From assembly GCA_902576335.1 (NCBI GenBank), contig CACGVC010000003.1:21001-85000 (forward strand): 64,000 nucleotides of DNA, given 5' to 3'. The position numbers and the translations under genes were made by a program. The notes beneath the pieces were generated by a model, which saw only the letters and a program-made list of their open reading frames with translations, ran no database searches and was not told the origin of the DNA. Numbering within the stretch: position 1 is the stretch's first letter; each line of letters begins with the position of its first letter. This DNA is from an uncultured Pelagibacteraceae bacterium. GTDB lineage: Bacteria; Pseudomonadota; Alphaproteobacteria; Pelagibacterales; Pelagibacteraceae. Positions 1 to 9,145 of the stretch are shown one piece after another.

Positions 1-365
1 ATTCCATACGTCATAAGATAATCCTTAGCAGCATTTGCTCTTCTTTCACCTAGAGCCAAGTTATACTCTCTTGTGCCTCTTTCATCAGCATGACCTTCAA
101 GCACAATTGTGATCTTTGAATTTTTTCTTAAGTATGCAGCTTGTTTTCTCAAAGTCTCTCTAGAAGCTGTTGTCAAAACTGACTCGTTAGTTGCAAAAAA
201 TACTCTATCAGGAACTCCCGATGCTAAATACTCGACTGTATCTGTCCCAGTATAAACATCTCCCTGCATTTGACCTGTAGTTTTTTTTGAAGTTGCACAA
301 GCAGATAGCGCAAAACATGCAAAAACTATCAATAAAGTGTTTTTAAGAATTTTGTTTAATTTCAT
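1..365 (-). CDS. pal: Peptidoglycan-associated lipoprotein Pal (C-terminus off the window)
   Basis: This gene is missing from the ORF track because it runs off the left edge; about 121 residues are visible. It starts at an ATG preceded by a good Shine-Dalgarno (AAGGAGCAATA). The N-terminus is a lipoprotein signal ending in the lipobox LSAC, with Cys23 as the acylated residue. The second half holds the OmpA-family peptidoglycan-binding core, with EGHADERGTREYNLALGERR clearly readable. Pal is anchored in the outer membrane, binds peptidoglycan, and is the outer-membrane partner of TolB in the Tol-Pal envelope-constriction system. It is the last visible gene of the minus-strand tolQ-tolR-tolA-tolB-pal run, 85 bases after tolB. 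The remaining residues of the OmpA domain lie outside the window. Confidence 0.95.
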   Translation of the reverse strand, partial: MKLNKILKNTLLIVFACFALSACATSKKTTGQMQGDVYTGTDTVEYLASGVPDRVFFATNESVLTTASRETLRKQAAYLRKNSKITIVLEGHADERGTREYNLALGERRANAAKDYLMTYG

Positions 366-450
366 TATTGCTCCTTGATCAATATTTCTTATTCTTGACT
401 TTTTCACAACTAATTAGATGTTTCAAGTTAAAAAATCAAGATAAATCAGA

Positions 451-1794
451 TTAATTGCTTAATAATGATGACCATGATGGGTCAGAGGCATCTGTAGGGG
501 TTTTTACCATCCTCTCATTATAGCCTGTCAAATCAATAGACCATAATTTAGCAGAAAATCCCTCCCCTTTATCATCAGTTTTAGTTTCTCTATAAAATAT
601 TAAAACTCTACCATTCGGCGACCAAGATGGTGCCTCTTGATAAAAATTTTCAGTCAAAAGTCTCTCTCCACTACCATCTGTTCTCATAACGCCAATATAA
701 AATTTACCTTTATGAAGTTTGGTAAATGCTATCAAGTCACCTCTGGGTGACCAAACAGGCGTACCGTATAAACCTTTACCAAACGAAATTCTTTTAACAT
801 TGCTTCCATCACTTTTCATGACATAAATTTGTTGATAACCACTTCTGTCAGAATTAAAGCAAATAAACTTTCCATCTGGGGAGAAAGATGGAGAGGTGTC
901 AATTGAAGGGTGATTAGTAATTTTTTCTACAATACGGTTTTCTAAATCCATAGTATAAATTTCTGAATTACCATCTTTAGCGAAACTCATAATAATTTTT
1001 TTTCCATTTGGTGAAAAACGTGGAGCAAAAGTCATTCCAGGAAAATCACCAACAACTTCTTGCATTCCTGTCTCAATATCCAAAAGATATACCCGAGGTA
1101 AGTTTCTAAAGTAAGAAAGATAAGTCACCATTTGACTAGTTGGGTTAAACCTTGGTGTTAAAACAAGCTCATTACCCAATGTTAAAAATTTATTATTCGC
1201 TCCATCTTGATCCATTATCGCAAGCTTTTTAATACGTTTAGTTTTTGGACCTTCTTCTGCAACGTAAATTATTCTTGTATCAAAATAACCTTTTTCTCCA
1301 GTTAATCTTTGATATACTTTATCTGTTATTATGTGTCCTACTCTTCTCCAATTTGTTGGAACGGTTGTAAAAGCTAGCGCAACCATTTCCTTTCCAGCAA
1401 GTACATCCCAAAGTCTAAACTCAACTCGTAATTTTTCATCTAAGTAACTTACTTTTCCAGTAATTAATGCTTGAGCTTTAATTAAATTCCAATCTTCAAA
1501 TCTTGGCTTTAAGTTTGCGATATCGGGAGCTTGTAAAAACGCATCTTTATTTAATGGATTAAAAAGACCGGATGTTTTTAAATTTACCTCAATTATCTTT
1601 GAAATTTCTTCACCGATATTTCTTTTTTTTAAAATCTTCTCAAAATTTTGCCTTGAATTTTCATCAATTGATAAAGGTGAGACTGCAATAGGAAGAGGAT
1701 CCAGATTTCCTCTAGTAATGTCTACTTCAATAAGACTAAAACTTTTTGAGGGGATTATAATTAAAAAAATTATTATCTTTATTAGAATTTTCAT
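451..1794 (-). CDS. tolB: Tol-Pal system beta-propeller protein TolB
   Basis: TolB is the periplasmic beta-propeller that shuttles between Pal and TolA. The 447-residue length is normal for the family. Residues 1-20 form a hydrophobic signal peptide (cleavage near KSFS). Residues about 25-165 are the N-terminal alpha/beta domain. From about residue 190 to the end there are repeated PD40 propeller blades of the type FSPxGxxIxF, for example [25 protein letters not shown] and [13 protein letters not shown]. It lies between tolA and pal in the same orientation, which is the standard alphaproteobacterial order. No defect is visible. Confidence 0.96.
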   Translation of the reverse strand: MKILIKIIIFLIIIPSKSFSLIEVDITRGNLDPLPIAVSPLSIDENSRQNFEKILKKRNIGEEISKIIEVNLKTSGLFNPLNKDAFLQAPDIANLKPRFEDWNLIKAQALITGKVSYLDEKLRVEFRLWDVLAGKEMVALAFTTVPTNWRRVGHIITDKVYQRLTGEKGYFDTRIIYVAEEGPKTKRIKKLAIMDQDGANNKFLTLGNELVLTPRFNPTSQMVTYLSYFRNLPRVYLLDIETGMQEVVGDFPGMTFAPRFSPNGKKIIMSFAKDGNSEIYTMDLENRIVEKITNHPSIDTSPSFSPDGKFICFNSDRSGYQQIYVMKSDGSNVKRISFGKGLYGTPVWSPRGDLIAFTKLHKGKFYIGVMRTDGSGERLLTENFYQEAPSWSPNGRVLIFYRETKTDDKGEGFSAKLWSIDLTGYNERMVKTPTDASDPSWSSLLSN

Positions 1795-1803
1795 AAATTT
1801 ATA

Positions 1804-2613
1804 TTATCCCTCTAACATTTCTCTTGCATCAAAGTTTAATTGTAATTCTTTCCATCTTTCATAACCTGTAGTTGGAACCCTTAATGGTTGACATAATTTT
1901 ACCGCTCTAAGCGCACTTTCTGCTAATACTTTATAAAAACCCTGTCCAGGCTTATTCATTCTTGCATGATCTATTATTTCTGATTTAGCTACGGTGCCAT
2001 CTCGTTTTAATTTTAATTTAATTCTAACTAATAAATTTTCATTATAAGGTAATCCTAAAGGTATACTCCAACAACCAAAAATCTGTGCCTTAAGGGCATC
2101 CTCCTCGCTTAGAGATAAACCTGCGTTCTCAACATTTCTTTTTTGATCTTGAGTAACTTTGTCATTTTTCTTTGTGGTTTCAGCTGTTTCTTCTTTTGAT
2201 TTGTCAATTAATGCTGCAATATTGTTTGGATCAAAAAGTTCATCCTTTTCAAACTCTGAAACTTGTTTAACTTCATTATCTATAACTTCTGGGTTTTGCT
2301 TATCCTCTTTGACTTCTTTTTCATTTTTTACTAGATTATCGGGCATTGGAACAGAGTCAGGTTTTATTTTTTTTATTTTCTTAGGTGGTGCCTGCTCAGA
2401 TACTAACTTTTCCTCTTTTTTTTTTACCTCTTCTATAATTTTTTTTGCTTTTGGAGCAAAAGGAATATTTGTTTTGTCTGTAATTTGTATCAATTCTATT
2501 GATACAATTGGAGGAAGATCAATAGGTTTTTTTGATAAAAACGGCAAACTCATAGCGGTTAAAAATATAAATACTGCATGAAAAACTGACGATATAATTA
2601 CACTTTTGTTCAA
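1804..2613 (-). CDS. tolA: TolA-like cell envelope energy-transducing protein
   Basis: The 269-residue protein has the TolA layout. An N-terminal transmembrane helix (about 8-24) is followed by a long Lys/Glu-rich charged linker (about 50-165) and a compact C-terminal domain (about 170-269) of TonB/TolA type, including FGCWSIPLGLPYN and VRIKLKLKRDGTV. TolA spans the periplasm and passes proton-motive-force energy from TolQR to TolB-Pal. Sequence in the linker is poorly conserved, so the call rests on architecture plus its position between tolR and tolB. A 140-residue plus-strand ORF inside it is only a shadow of the repetitive charged linker. Confidence 0.88.
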   Translation of the reverse strand: MNKSVIISSVFHAVFIFLTAMSLPFLSKKPIDLPPIVSIELIQITDKTNIPFAPKAKKIIEEVKKKEEKLVSEQAPPKKIKKIKPDSVPMPDNLVKNEKEVKEDKQNPEVIDNEVKQVSEFEKDELFDPNNIAALIDKSKEETAETTKKNDKVTQDQKRNVENAGLSLSEEDALKAQIFGCWSIPLGLPYNENLLVRIKLKLKRDGTVAKSEIIDHARMNKPGQGFYKVLAESALRAVKLCQPLRVPTTGYERWKELQLNFDAREMLEG

Positions 2614-2617
2614 GTCT

Positions 2618-3034
2618 TTACCTTTCCTTATAAGGTTCTGAAATCAAAGCAACCTTTGTAAACCCCGATCCAGATAATAGACCCATTATTTCAAGTACTC
2701 TACCGTAATTAATCGTTTTGTCCCCTCTAACATAAATTCTTGTATCAGTTCTATTTTTTGAGACTGCTAAAACTTTTGCAATTATTTTTTCGTATTCAAC
2801 TTTTGACTCTTGTATAAAAATTTCACCTTTTGAATTAATTGATAAAGTCAGCGGTTCGGCTTCCTCTGGGAGTGAATCTGCAGAACTTTCAGGTAAATCA
2901 ACTTGTACTCCAACCGTAAGTAATGGAGCTGTAACCATAAAAATTATTAAAAGAACGAGCATTACATCTACGAACGGTGTAACATTTATTTCACTCATAG
3001 GTTCTTTAGATGATCTATTAAACTTAAAAGCCAT
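2618..3034 (-). CDS. tolR: Tol-Pal system proton channel subunit TolR (ExbD family)
   Basis: TolR is the inner-membrane subunit that carries the protonatable residue of the TolQR motor. The 138-residue protein has a short cytoplasmic leader, then a single membrane helix in the motif INVTPFVDVMLVLLIIF, where Asp23 is the conserved proton-carrying aspartate of the ExbD/TolR family. The periplasmic domain follows (about 45-138), with the family-typical IYVRGDKTINYGRV. It lies 3 bases downstream of tolQ and 4 bases upstream of tolA, so the three are almost certainly co-transcribed. Confidence 0.95.
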   Translation of the reverse strand: MAFKFNRSSKEPMSEINVTPFVDVMLVLLIIFMVTAPLLTVGVQVDLPESSADSLPEEAEPLTLSINSKGEIFIQESKVEYEKIIAKVLAVSKNRTDTRIYVRGDKTINYGRVLEIMGLLSGSGFTKVALISEPYKER

Positions 3035-3037
3035 TAA

Positions 3038-3727
3038 TTAAATTATTGTTAAAAATCTTTTAGAAAAATTTTCTAGTCTCTGAGAATATTTAATTGAATC
3101 ATTATTAAATTTATTATAGGCGACAACTGCTGGTATAGCAGCCAATAAACCTAAAGCAGTCGCAAAAAGAGCTTCTGCTATTCCAGGTGCAACAATTGCC
3201 AAGCTTGTGTTCCGAGAAATTGCAATAGACTGAAATGAATTCATGATTCCCCAAACAGTTCCAAAAAGACCTATAAACGGAGCTGTCGATCCCACTGTGG
3301 CTAAAAAAGTGAAACCTTTACTAATCTTGGTAACTTGTTTTTCAATACCAGTCTCGAGCAGCGTTGTCATTCTGACGTTCAAATCTGTTTTTGATCTTCT
3401 TTTAAGTAAATTTTGCATTGCATCCCTAAAAAGTAAAGCCATTGGATCTTCAGTGGTTGCAGGGAGATTGTTATAAAAAGTTTCTGCAGACTTAGAGTTC
3501 CAAAACTTATTTTCAAATTCTTCGGTAGATTTATTAATTTTTTTGAAAAGCTTAAATTTTTCGAATATTACAGCCCATGAATAAATTGAGCAGGCGATAA
3601 GTATTAAAATAACAGACTTGACTACAATATCTGCTCTTATGAACAAATTCATTAATGAAAAATCAGCACTTGAAGCTAGTCCAACTGCTTGAGATGATAT
3701 ATCAGCTTCCATACCAGCTTCTTTCAC
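3038..3727 (-). CDS. tolQ: Tol-Pal system motor protein TolQ (ExbB/MotA family)
   Basis: TolQ forms the multi-helix stator around TolR in the inner membrane. The 229-residue protein shows the expected three membrane helices: one near residues 30-52, and two near 140-165 (FIGLFGTVWGIMNSF, the family signature) and 180-205 (ALFATALGLLAAIPAVVAYN). It is the first tol gene on the minus strand. The thioesterase ybgC, often just upstream of tolQ in other proteobacteria, is not present here; the gene directly upstream is the ruvC-like gene. Confidence 0.95.
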   Translation of the reverse strand: MKEAGMEADISSQAVGLASSADFSLMNLFIRADIVVKSVILILIACSIYSWAVIFEKFKLFKKINKSTEEFENKFWNSKSAETFYNNLPATTEDPMALLFRDAMQNLLKRRSKTDLNVRMTTLLETGIEKQVTKISKGFTFLATVGSTAPFIGLFGTVWGIMNSFQSIAISRNTSLAIVAPGIAEALFATALGLLAAIPAVVAYNKFNNDSIKYSQRLENFSKRFLTII

Positions 3728-3763
3728 TTAAATGTGTCATGATTTTGACTTATTTATTAAGTT

Positions 3764-4258
3764 TTATTCCTCAATTTTATAAGTTTCATAATAAAAACTA
3801 GCGATTAATATAGCATCAGCCTTATTTGAATCTTTCTTTTTCGATAACTGTGATGAGAAATTCGGAAATATTTCAATAGCTCTTGTTCGACTAGCATCTT
3901 TTTCAGAATTGATTAAATTATAATATTTCTTCCATTTTGTTGGTCTAACAAAAAACATCGGTAACCTCATTGCAGAACAAATACCCTTTATAATTCCAAA
4001 AGACTGACCGAAATTAAACATACTTGTTACTCCTTGCCCCGGCATAGCTGTAACATGCTCTATCACAACTCTTGTTTTAGTCTCAGGATTGCTATTAATT
4101 TTTTTACTAATTTCATTACAAATCTGAGCTCCATTAACCTGTTTTTTGTTCTTTTTTCCTTCGTTCATTACGGGCATTTCAATTACATCTAAAATTTTTC
4201 CATCTTTAAAGAAGCAAATTGAACCAGAAATACCCGGATCTATACCAATTATTAACAT
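3764..4258 (-). CDS. RuvC-like Holliday junction resolvase, phage-type subfamily
   Basis: This 164-residue RNase H-fold nuclease is predicted to cut four-way DNA junctions. The acidic catalytic residues are visible as Asp7 (IGIDPG), Glu67 (VVIEHV) and Asp148 (KADAILIA). The middle segment AMPGQGVTSMFNFGQSFGII and the following RPTKWKKYY are features I associate with RuvC-like proteins of phages and some bacteria rather than the canonical cellular RuvC, which has a different segment after the Glu. It sits in the slot where alphaproteobacteria usually keep ruvC-ruvA-ruvB (between yebC and tolQ), but ruvA and ruvB are absent here. Resolvase function is likely; whether it replaces canonical RuvC in this cell is inference. 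Confidence 0.8.
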   Translation of the reverse strand: MLIIGIDPGISGSICFFKDGKILDVIEMPVMNEGKKNKKQVNGAQICNEISKKINSNPETKTRVVIEHVTAMPGQGVTSMFNFGQSFGIIKGICSAMRLPMFFVRPTKWKKYYNLINSEKDASRTRAIEIFPNFSSQLSKKKDSNKADAILIASFYYETYKIEE

Positions 4259-4261
4259 AAT

Positions 4262-4984
4262 TTAATTTAGGAACTCTGCATTTGAATATACGTTTTGAAC
4301 ATCATCCTCATCCTCCAATGAGACAAAAAAATTTATTAAAGTTTCGTGATCTTTCTTTGGAATTTGTACATTGTTTAGTGGAACCCACTCTATTCCAGTT
4401 GATATAAAATTACTAATTTTTTTCTCTAAATCTTTTTTAATATTATATATATTGGCTACTGAACATTGAATTTCATGTAATTCTGCATTTGATTTACATT
4501 CTTCAGCACCTGACTCAATTGCTAAATCTAAAATTTTTTCTTCTGAAATTTCATTTTTGTCAATCTTTATAACACCTAACTGCTTAAAATTATGAGAAGC
4601 TGAGCCTTGTGTCCCAAGACTACCTCCAGATTTTTGGAAGATAGTTCTTATTTTCGATGCAGTCCTATTTTTGTTATCTGTTAGTGTCTCCACGATAACA
4701 GCAACTTTATTTGGTCCAAAACCCTCATATCTTAAATTTTCAAAATTTACACCATTGTTTGATGATGATTTATGTACAGCTCGCTCAATATTATCTTTAG
4801 GCATATTTGCAGATCTTGCAGCCTGTATAGCTGATCTTAATCTTGGATTCATATTTGGATCTTTATCTCCCAATTTTGCAGCAACAGTAATTTCTTTTGA
4901 TAACTTGGAGAATATTTTAGACCTTTCTTTATCTGCTTTTCCTTTTTTGTGTTTAATTCCTGCCCAATGTGAATGTCCCGCCAT
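4262..4984 (-). CDS. yebC: YebC/PmpR-family regulatory and translation-associated protein
   Basis: The 240-residue protein begins MAGHSHWAGIKHKKGKADKE, the YebC/TACO1 hallmark. Other conserved stretches are NMPKDNIERAV, YEGFGPNKVAVIVE, TDNKNRTASKIR and GGSLGTQGSASHNF. Family members are annotated as transcriptional regulators; related work links them to translation of proline-rich stretches, as for mitochondrial TACO1. It is 3 bases upstream of the ruvC-like gene and shares its strand, matching the usual yebC-ruvC pairing. Confidence 0.96.
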   Translation of the reverse strand: MAGHSHWAGIKHKKGKADKERSKIFSKLSKEITVAAKLGDKDPNMNPRLRSAIQAARSANMPKDNIERAVHKSSSNNGVNFENLRYEGFGPNKVAVIVETLTDNKNRTASKIRTIFQKSGGSLGTQGSASHNFKQLGVIKIDKNEISEEKILDLAIESGAEECKSNAELHEIQCSVANIYNIKKDLEKKISNFISTGIEWVPLNNVQIPKKDHETLINFFVSLEDEDDVQNVYSNAEFLN

Positions 4985-4987
4985 AAA

Positions 4988-5791
4988 TCAACTATTTTTT
5001 AATTGCTCTCCAAAAATATAACTTTCAACTTTATCTGCTAAACCAGTTTTTATATTACACTCAACGATTACTCCGCATAAAGTAGAATCTCCATTTGCTG
5101 GAAAATGTTTTACAGAATCTTTTTTCATAAATCTATTTAATGAATTATTTTTGTTCATCCCAATTACTGAGTCGTAATCACCACACATTCCTGCATCAGT
5201 TTGATATGCGGTACCGTTTTGTAAAATTCTTGCATCATTAGTTGGTATATGAGTATGTGTACCTACTACAAGCGACGCTTTACCATCAAAATAATGTCCA
5301 ATGGCATTTTTTTCACTCGTAATTTCTCCATGAAAATCAACGACTAAAAAATCAAAATCTTCTCTCAATTTAAACTTATTAATAAATTTATTTGCTGTTT
5401 CAAAAACATCATTACTTTTTTTCATAAAAACGTTTCCAATTAAATTTAAAACTCCAATTTTAAAATTATTTTCAGTTGTGAAAATTTCAAAACCCTTTCC
5501 AGGAGAAGGTTCAAAGAAATTTTCTGGTCTTAATATTCTTTTTTCATTCTCAATAAATTGCATTATATCTTTCTGATCCCAAATATGATTTCCACTTGTA
5601 ATCACATCAACTCCACTTGAAAAGAATTTTTGACAAATTTTTTGTGTTAGACCAACCCCGCTTTCGTCTGCATTTTCTCCATTTACAATTACAAAATCGA
5701 TCTTTCTTTGCTTTTTTTGAGAAGGAAGATCTTCAACTAATTTTGAACATCCTGAACTACCCACAACATCACCTAAAAATAATATTCTCAT
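4988..5791 (-). CDS. YmdB-type metallophosphoesterase
   Basis: The 267-residue protein belongs to the YmdB family (TIGR00282) of calcineurin-like phosphoesterases. The metal-binding motifs are in order: GDVVGSSG near residue 7, NGENADESGVGLT near 38, SGNHIWDQ near 66, VDFHGEITSEK near 150 and GTHTHIPTNDARI near 177. Bacillus YmdB hydrolyses cyclic nucleotides in vitro and affects RNA turnover and multicellular states; the role in this organism is unknown. The start codon overlaps the end of the fthC gene by 4 bases, so the two are probably translated in a coupled way. Confidence 0.9.
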   Translation of the reverse strand: MRILFLGDVVGSSGCSKLVEDLPSQKKQRKIDFVIVNGENADESGVGLTQKICQKFFSSGVDVITSGNHIWDQKDIMQFIENEKRILRPENFFEPSPGKGFEIFTTENNFKIGVLNLIGNVFMKKSNDVFETANKFINKFKLREDFDFLVVDFHGEITSEKNAIGHYFDGKASLVVGTHTHIPTNDARILQNGTAYQTDAGMCGDYDSVIGMNKNNSLNRFMKKDSVKHFPANGDSTLCGVIVECNIKTGLADKVESYIFGEQLKNS

Positions 5792-6330
5792 TCTATAATT
5801 TTTTTTTCTGTCACTACAAAATCAAGTTTTTTGTCATATTTGTTAAGAGGAATACTTTTAACTCTTTGAAAAGAGTATGCCAATCCAATAAGGAGTGGTT
5901 TTTTTTTTCTTTTTATTCTGTGTATATATCTGTCGTAGAAACCACCTCCGTAACCTACTCTGTTCAATTTTTTATCAAAGCTCAATAAGGGTATTAACAA
6001 TATATCTGGAAATTTTATTTTACCATTACTTGGCTCTGGTATGCCAAATTTGTTTATAACTAATGGCTCTTTAGAGCTCCATTGAATAAAATCCATTTGA
6101 AAGTTTTTTTTTATTTTTGGTAAAGAAATAATGTAATTTTTCTTTTCTAATTTTTCCAAAATTTGAATACAATCTAACTCATTATTGTAAGGGTAATATC
6201 CTCCAACTATTTTTCCTTTTATTCCTCTTTTTTTTAAAAGCTTAATAATATTATTATGATTAATTGATTTAACTTTTTGCAACTTTTCTCTGAGCTTTAA
6301 AAATTTTTTTCTAATTTGAGATTTTTTCAC
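5788..6330 (-). CDS. 5-formyltetrahydrofolate cyclo-ligase
   Basis: This enzyme converts 5-formyl-THF to 5,10-methenyl-THF with ATP, returning a storage folate to the one-carbon pool. The 180-residue protein has the family features: a basic N-terminus (KKFLKLREKL), a mid-protein GGYYPYNNELD segment, and the C-terminal nucleotide-binding signature DKKLNRVGYGGGFYDRYI. In many proteobacteria this gene is next to zapA with the 6S RNA gene between them. Here only 5 bases separate it from zapA, so no 6S RNA fits. Confidence 0.9.
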   Translation of the reverse strand: MKKSQIRKKFLKLREKLQKVKSINHNNIIKLLKKRGIKGKIVGGYYPYNNELDCIQILEKLEKKNYIISLPKIKKNFQMDFIQWSSKEPLVINKFGIPEPSNGKIKFPDILLIPLLSFDKKLNRVGYGGGFYDRYIHRIKRKKKPLLIGLAYSFQRVKSIPLNKYDKKLDFVVTEKKIIE

Positions 6331-6335
6331 AAAAT

Positions 6336-6779
6336 TTAAGACAAATTTTTTAAATTTGCTTTTTTTATAAAATTTGAAATTTCATTTGTGGCTTCATCAA
6401 TTAATTTTTCATAATTTTGTTGACTTAGCTCAATTTCATTTTTTAAAAGAATATGTTTTGTATTCAATTTACTAATTTCATTCTCCTTTTTATCTCTATA
6501 CTCATATATTAAGGATTTAAGTTCTTTAAACTTATTCGATAAATCATTAAACTCCTTTTTTTTTTGCTCTACTTTTTTTTGTGTCTCATAGTATTCATCC
6601 ATAATTTTAACTGCGGTAATAAGTAAAAGTTTATTTTCACCTAAATTACCAAGATCATTTTTAAATTTATTAAACTTTTGATTTAATTGAATCAATAATT
6701 CTTCCAATTGTTCTTCTTGTCCATCTTCACAAGAAAGTAAAAATTCTTTACCGTTAAATTTAATGCTTACGTTTGCCAT
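6336..6779 (-). CDS. zapA: Cell division protein ZapA-like
   Basis: The 147-residue protein starts with a ZapA-type domain (MANVSIKFNGKEFLLSCEDG, then EQLEELLIQLNQKF) and continues as a long predicted coiled coil rich in Lys and Glu. ZapA binds FtsZ and crosslinks filaments at the division site. It is somewhat longer than the E. coli protein because of the coiled-coil tail. Its start overlaps the end of the upstream DUF4164-like gene by 13 bases, and the pairing with that gene and with fthC supports the call. Confidence 0.82.
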   Translation of the reverse strand: MANVSIKFNGKEFLLSCEDGQEEQLEELLIQLNQKFNKFKNDLGNLGENKLLLITAVKIMDEYYETQKKVEQKKKEFNDLSNKFKELKSLIYEYRDKKENEISKLNTKHILLKNEIELSQQNYEKLIDEATNEISNFIKKANLKNLS

Positions 6780-7090
6780 TCATCTATTTCATTTAATAAA
6801 ATATCTGTTTCTTGATTTAATTCATCAATTTTTTCTGAAAAATTTAATTGGTTTTTTTTTTCAATTTTTTCTTGTTTCTCAAATTCATCTAATTTCCTCG
6901 ATAATTCATCATGTTCATTAACTAAAGAAGTGTATTTTTTCTCCAGTTCTTTTTTTTCAATTTCTAATTGATTTTTTTGATCCTTAAGATTTTCAATATT
7001 TTTATTTATATTTGGATCATTGAGATCTAAATTTTTTAATTTTGTTAAGGCATCATTTAACTTTTTTTCTTTTTCAGTAAAAAAATTCAT
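6767..7090 (-). CDS. DUF4164-like coiled-coil protein next to zapA
   Basis: This 107-residue protein is almost entirely heptad-patterned and charged (EKKELEKKYTSLVNEHDEL), with no membrane segment or signal peptide. It resembles the small DUF4164 coiled-coil proteins that alphaproteobacteria carry just upstream of zapA, so a role at the divisome is plausible but unproven. The gene is read away from tkt. The 51-base gap between their starts must hold both promoters. The assignment rests mostly on position, since coiled coils of low complexity give weak homology signals. Confidence 0.65.
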   Translation of the reverse strand: MNFFTEKEKKLNDALTKLKNLDLNDPNINKNIENLKDQKNQLEIEKKELEKKYTSLVNEHDELSRKLDEFEKQEKIEKKNQLNFSEKIDELNQETDILLNEIDEWQT

Positions 7091-7141
7091 ATATATATTT
7101 ATATTATTAAATAGATTCTTCTTAGTCTAGACAGGATAATT

Positions 7142-9145
7142 TTGAGTAAACAATACAGAGAATTAGCTAATTGCATTCGATTTCTATCAATTGATGCTGT
7201 ACAAAAAGCCAACTCGGGTCACCCAGGAATGCCTATGGGCATGGCCGATGTAGCGACAGTTTTATTTAAAGATTTTTTAAATTTTAACCCAAATAACCCA
7301 AGTTGGGTAAATAGAGACAGATTTGTTCTTTCTGCCGGTCATGGATCAATGTTGCTTTATTCACTTCTATATCTCACTGGTTATAAAAGTGTTTCTTTAG
7401 ATGATATTAAAAATTTTCGTAAATTGGATTCAATTTGTGCAGGTCATCCTGAATATCACCCTAATACTGGCATTGAGACTACTACAGGTCCTTTAGGGCA
7501 AGGGATATCTAATGCAGTTGGATTTGCTATTTCAGAAGAAATTTTAAAAAAACAAATTGGCAAAAAGATTATTGATCATAAAACTTATGTAATTGCAGGT
7601 GATGGGTGTTTAATGGAAGGAATTAGCCATGAGGCTCTAAGTCTGGCCGGACACCTTAAACTAAAAAATCTCATTATGCTTTTTGATAACAATTCTGTTT
7701 CAATTGATGGTCCCACAAACTTGGCAGTTTCTGACAATCATGAAAAAAGATTTCGAAGTTATGGTTGGGATTATATTAAAATTAATGGGCATAATTATAA
7801 AGAAATATCGAAAGCTCTTAAAAAAGCTCAAAAATCAAAAAAACCTATCGCTATTTCTTGTAAAACTACTATTGGTTATGGATCTCCTAACAAAGGTGGT
7901 AAAGCTTCTTCACATGGCAGTCCACTTGGTGATGATGAAATAAAATTAGTAAGAAAAAAATTAAACTGGAGTCACAATCCCTTTGAAATTCCAAAAAAAT
8001 TATTGAATGAGTGGAAATTAATCGGTGAAAGAGCATTTAAAAAAGCAAAAAAACATGAAAAAATTTTAAGTAAGGAACTTAAAAAATTAGGTTGGTTTGG
8101 ATGGTCAATATCCAATAAATTTAAAAAAGATTTTCCACCAGGATATAATCTTACAAAAAATGCTATTACTGAATCTATAGAAAAAGCAAAAACAGAATAT
8201 TTAAAAAATCTAGAGCCAATGGCAACAAGAAAATGTTCTGAAAGATACTTAGAAATTGTATCAAAACTTCCAAATTTAATTGGTGGATCAGCTGACTTAG
8301 CTGGCTCAAACAACACAAAAACGAAAAATCATAAAATTATAAAGCCAGGTGATTTCTCTGGAAACTATATTCACTATGGGGTAAGAGAACATGCCATGTG
8401 TGGAGTCATGAATGGTATTTCGCTTCATAGTGGTCTAATACCATACGGTGGAACTTTTTTAATATTTAGCGATTACTGTAAGCCATCAATTAGACTAGCG
8501 GCTATGATGAAACAAAAAATCATATATGTTTTTACCCATGACTCTATTGGGCTTGGTGAGGATGGTCCGACTCATCAGCCTGTTGAACAATTAGCAAGTT
8601 TAAGGTCCATTCCTAATTTAAATGTTTTTAGGCCTTCTGACCTTATTGAAACTTTTGAATGCTGGCAATTAGCATTGGAGAGTAAAAGTACACCAAGTGT
8701 GATTGCCTTAACAAGACAGGCAATCAAACCTGTAAGAATTAAAAGATCATCAAAAAATATGTCCTCATTAGGTGCTTATGAAATTTTTAGGACTAATGAT
8801 GATATAAAAGTTACAATTATAGCAACCGGATCTGAAACTAGTTTGGCAAGTGAAGTTGGTCATAAATTGGCCACAGATGGTATCTATTCAAAAATAATAT
8901 CAATGCCTTGTCACGAATTATTTGATCAACAAAGTGAAGGCTACAAAAATGAAATTTTATCAGAAACAAACCTTGTTGTGTCGGTAGAGGCTTCTGAAAC
9001 AAGTTATTGGAAAAAATATACAAACTACGATGGTTTAAATTTTGGAATTGATCATTTTGGGAAAAGCGCTCCATACAAAGATATTTATAATCATTTCGGG
9101 ATAAGCAGTGAGAATATAGTTAAAAAAATTAAAGAAAGGTTATGA
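7142..9145 (+). CDS. tkt: Transketolase
   Basis: This thiamine-diphosphate enzyme moves two-carbon ketol units between sugar phosphates in the pentose phosphate pathway. The 667-residue length is normal for a full transketolase. Motifs include SGHPGMPMGMAD at the N-terminus, GPLGQGISNAVG, the ThDP-binding GDGCLMEGISHEA...NN block near 155-185, and YGVREHAMCGVMNGI with HDSIGLGEDGPTHQPVEQ in the second half. The start is a TTG preceded by AGGATAA. It opens the tkt-gap-pgk-fba-thiE run common in alphaproteobacteria. A second, split transketolase lies in the polysaccharide island (59686-61407), so this is the housekeeping copy. Confidence 0.96.
   Translation: MSKQYRELANCIRFLSIDAVQKANSGHPGMPMGMADVATVLFKDFLNFNPNNPSWVNRDRFVLSAGHGSMLLYSLLYLTGYKSVSLDDIKNFRKLDSICAGHPEYHPNTGIETTTGPLGQGISNAVGFAISEEILKKQIGKKIIDHKTYVIAGDGCLMEGISHEALSLAGHLKLKNLIMLFDNNSVSIDGPTNLAVSDNHEKRFRSYGWDYIKINGHNYKEISKALKKAQKSKKPIAISCKTTIGYGSPNKGGKASSHGSPLGDDEIKLVRKKLNWSHNPFEIPKKLLNEWKLIGERAFKKAKKHEKILSKELKKLGWFGWSISNKFKKDFPPGYNLTKNAITESIEKAKTEYLKNLEPMATRKCSERYLEIVSKLPNLIGGSADLAGSNNTKTKNHKIIKPGDFSGNYIHYGVREHAMCGVMNGISLHSGLIPYGGTFLIFSDYCKPSIRLAAMMKQKIIYVFTHDSIGLGEDGPTHQPVEQLASLRSIPNLNVFRPSDLIETFECWQLALESKSTPSVIALTRQAIKPVRIKRSSKNMSSLGAYEIFRTNDDIKVTIIATGSETSLASEVGHKLATDGIYSKIISMPCHELFDQQSEGYKNEILSETNLVVSVEASETSYWKKYTNYDGLNFGIDHFGKSAPYKDIYNHFGISSENIVKKIKERL

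Noticed and set aside
2159-2581. 140-residue plus-strand ORF opposite tolA
   Set aside because: It is the reverse-strand shadow of the Lys/Glu-rich tolA linker; Ser/Phe-rich low-complexity product and no ribosome binding site.
5617-5988. 123-residue plus-strand ORF opposite ymdB and the cyclo-ligase gene
   Set aside because: It spans two well-supported minus-strand genes and has a low-complexity Phe-rich product.
6330-6336. Possible 6S RNA gene between zapA and the 5-formyl-THF cyclo-ligase gene
   Set aside because: The gap is only 5 bases, so the usual 6S RNA position is empty here.
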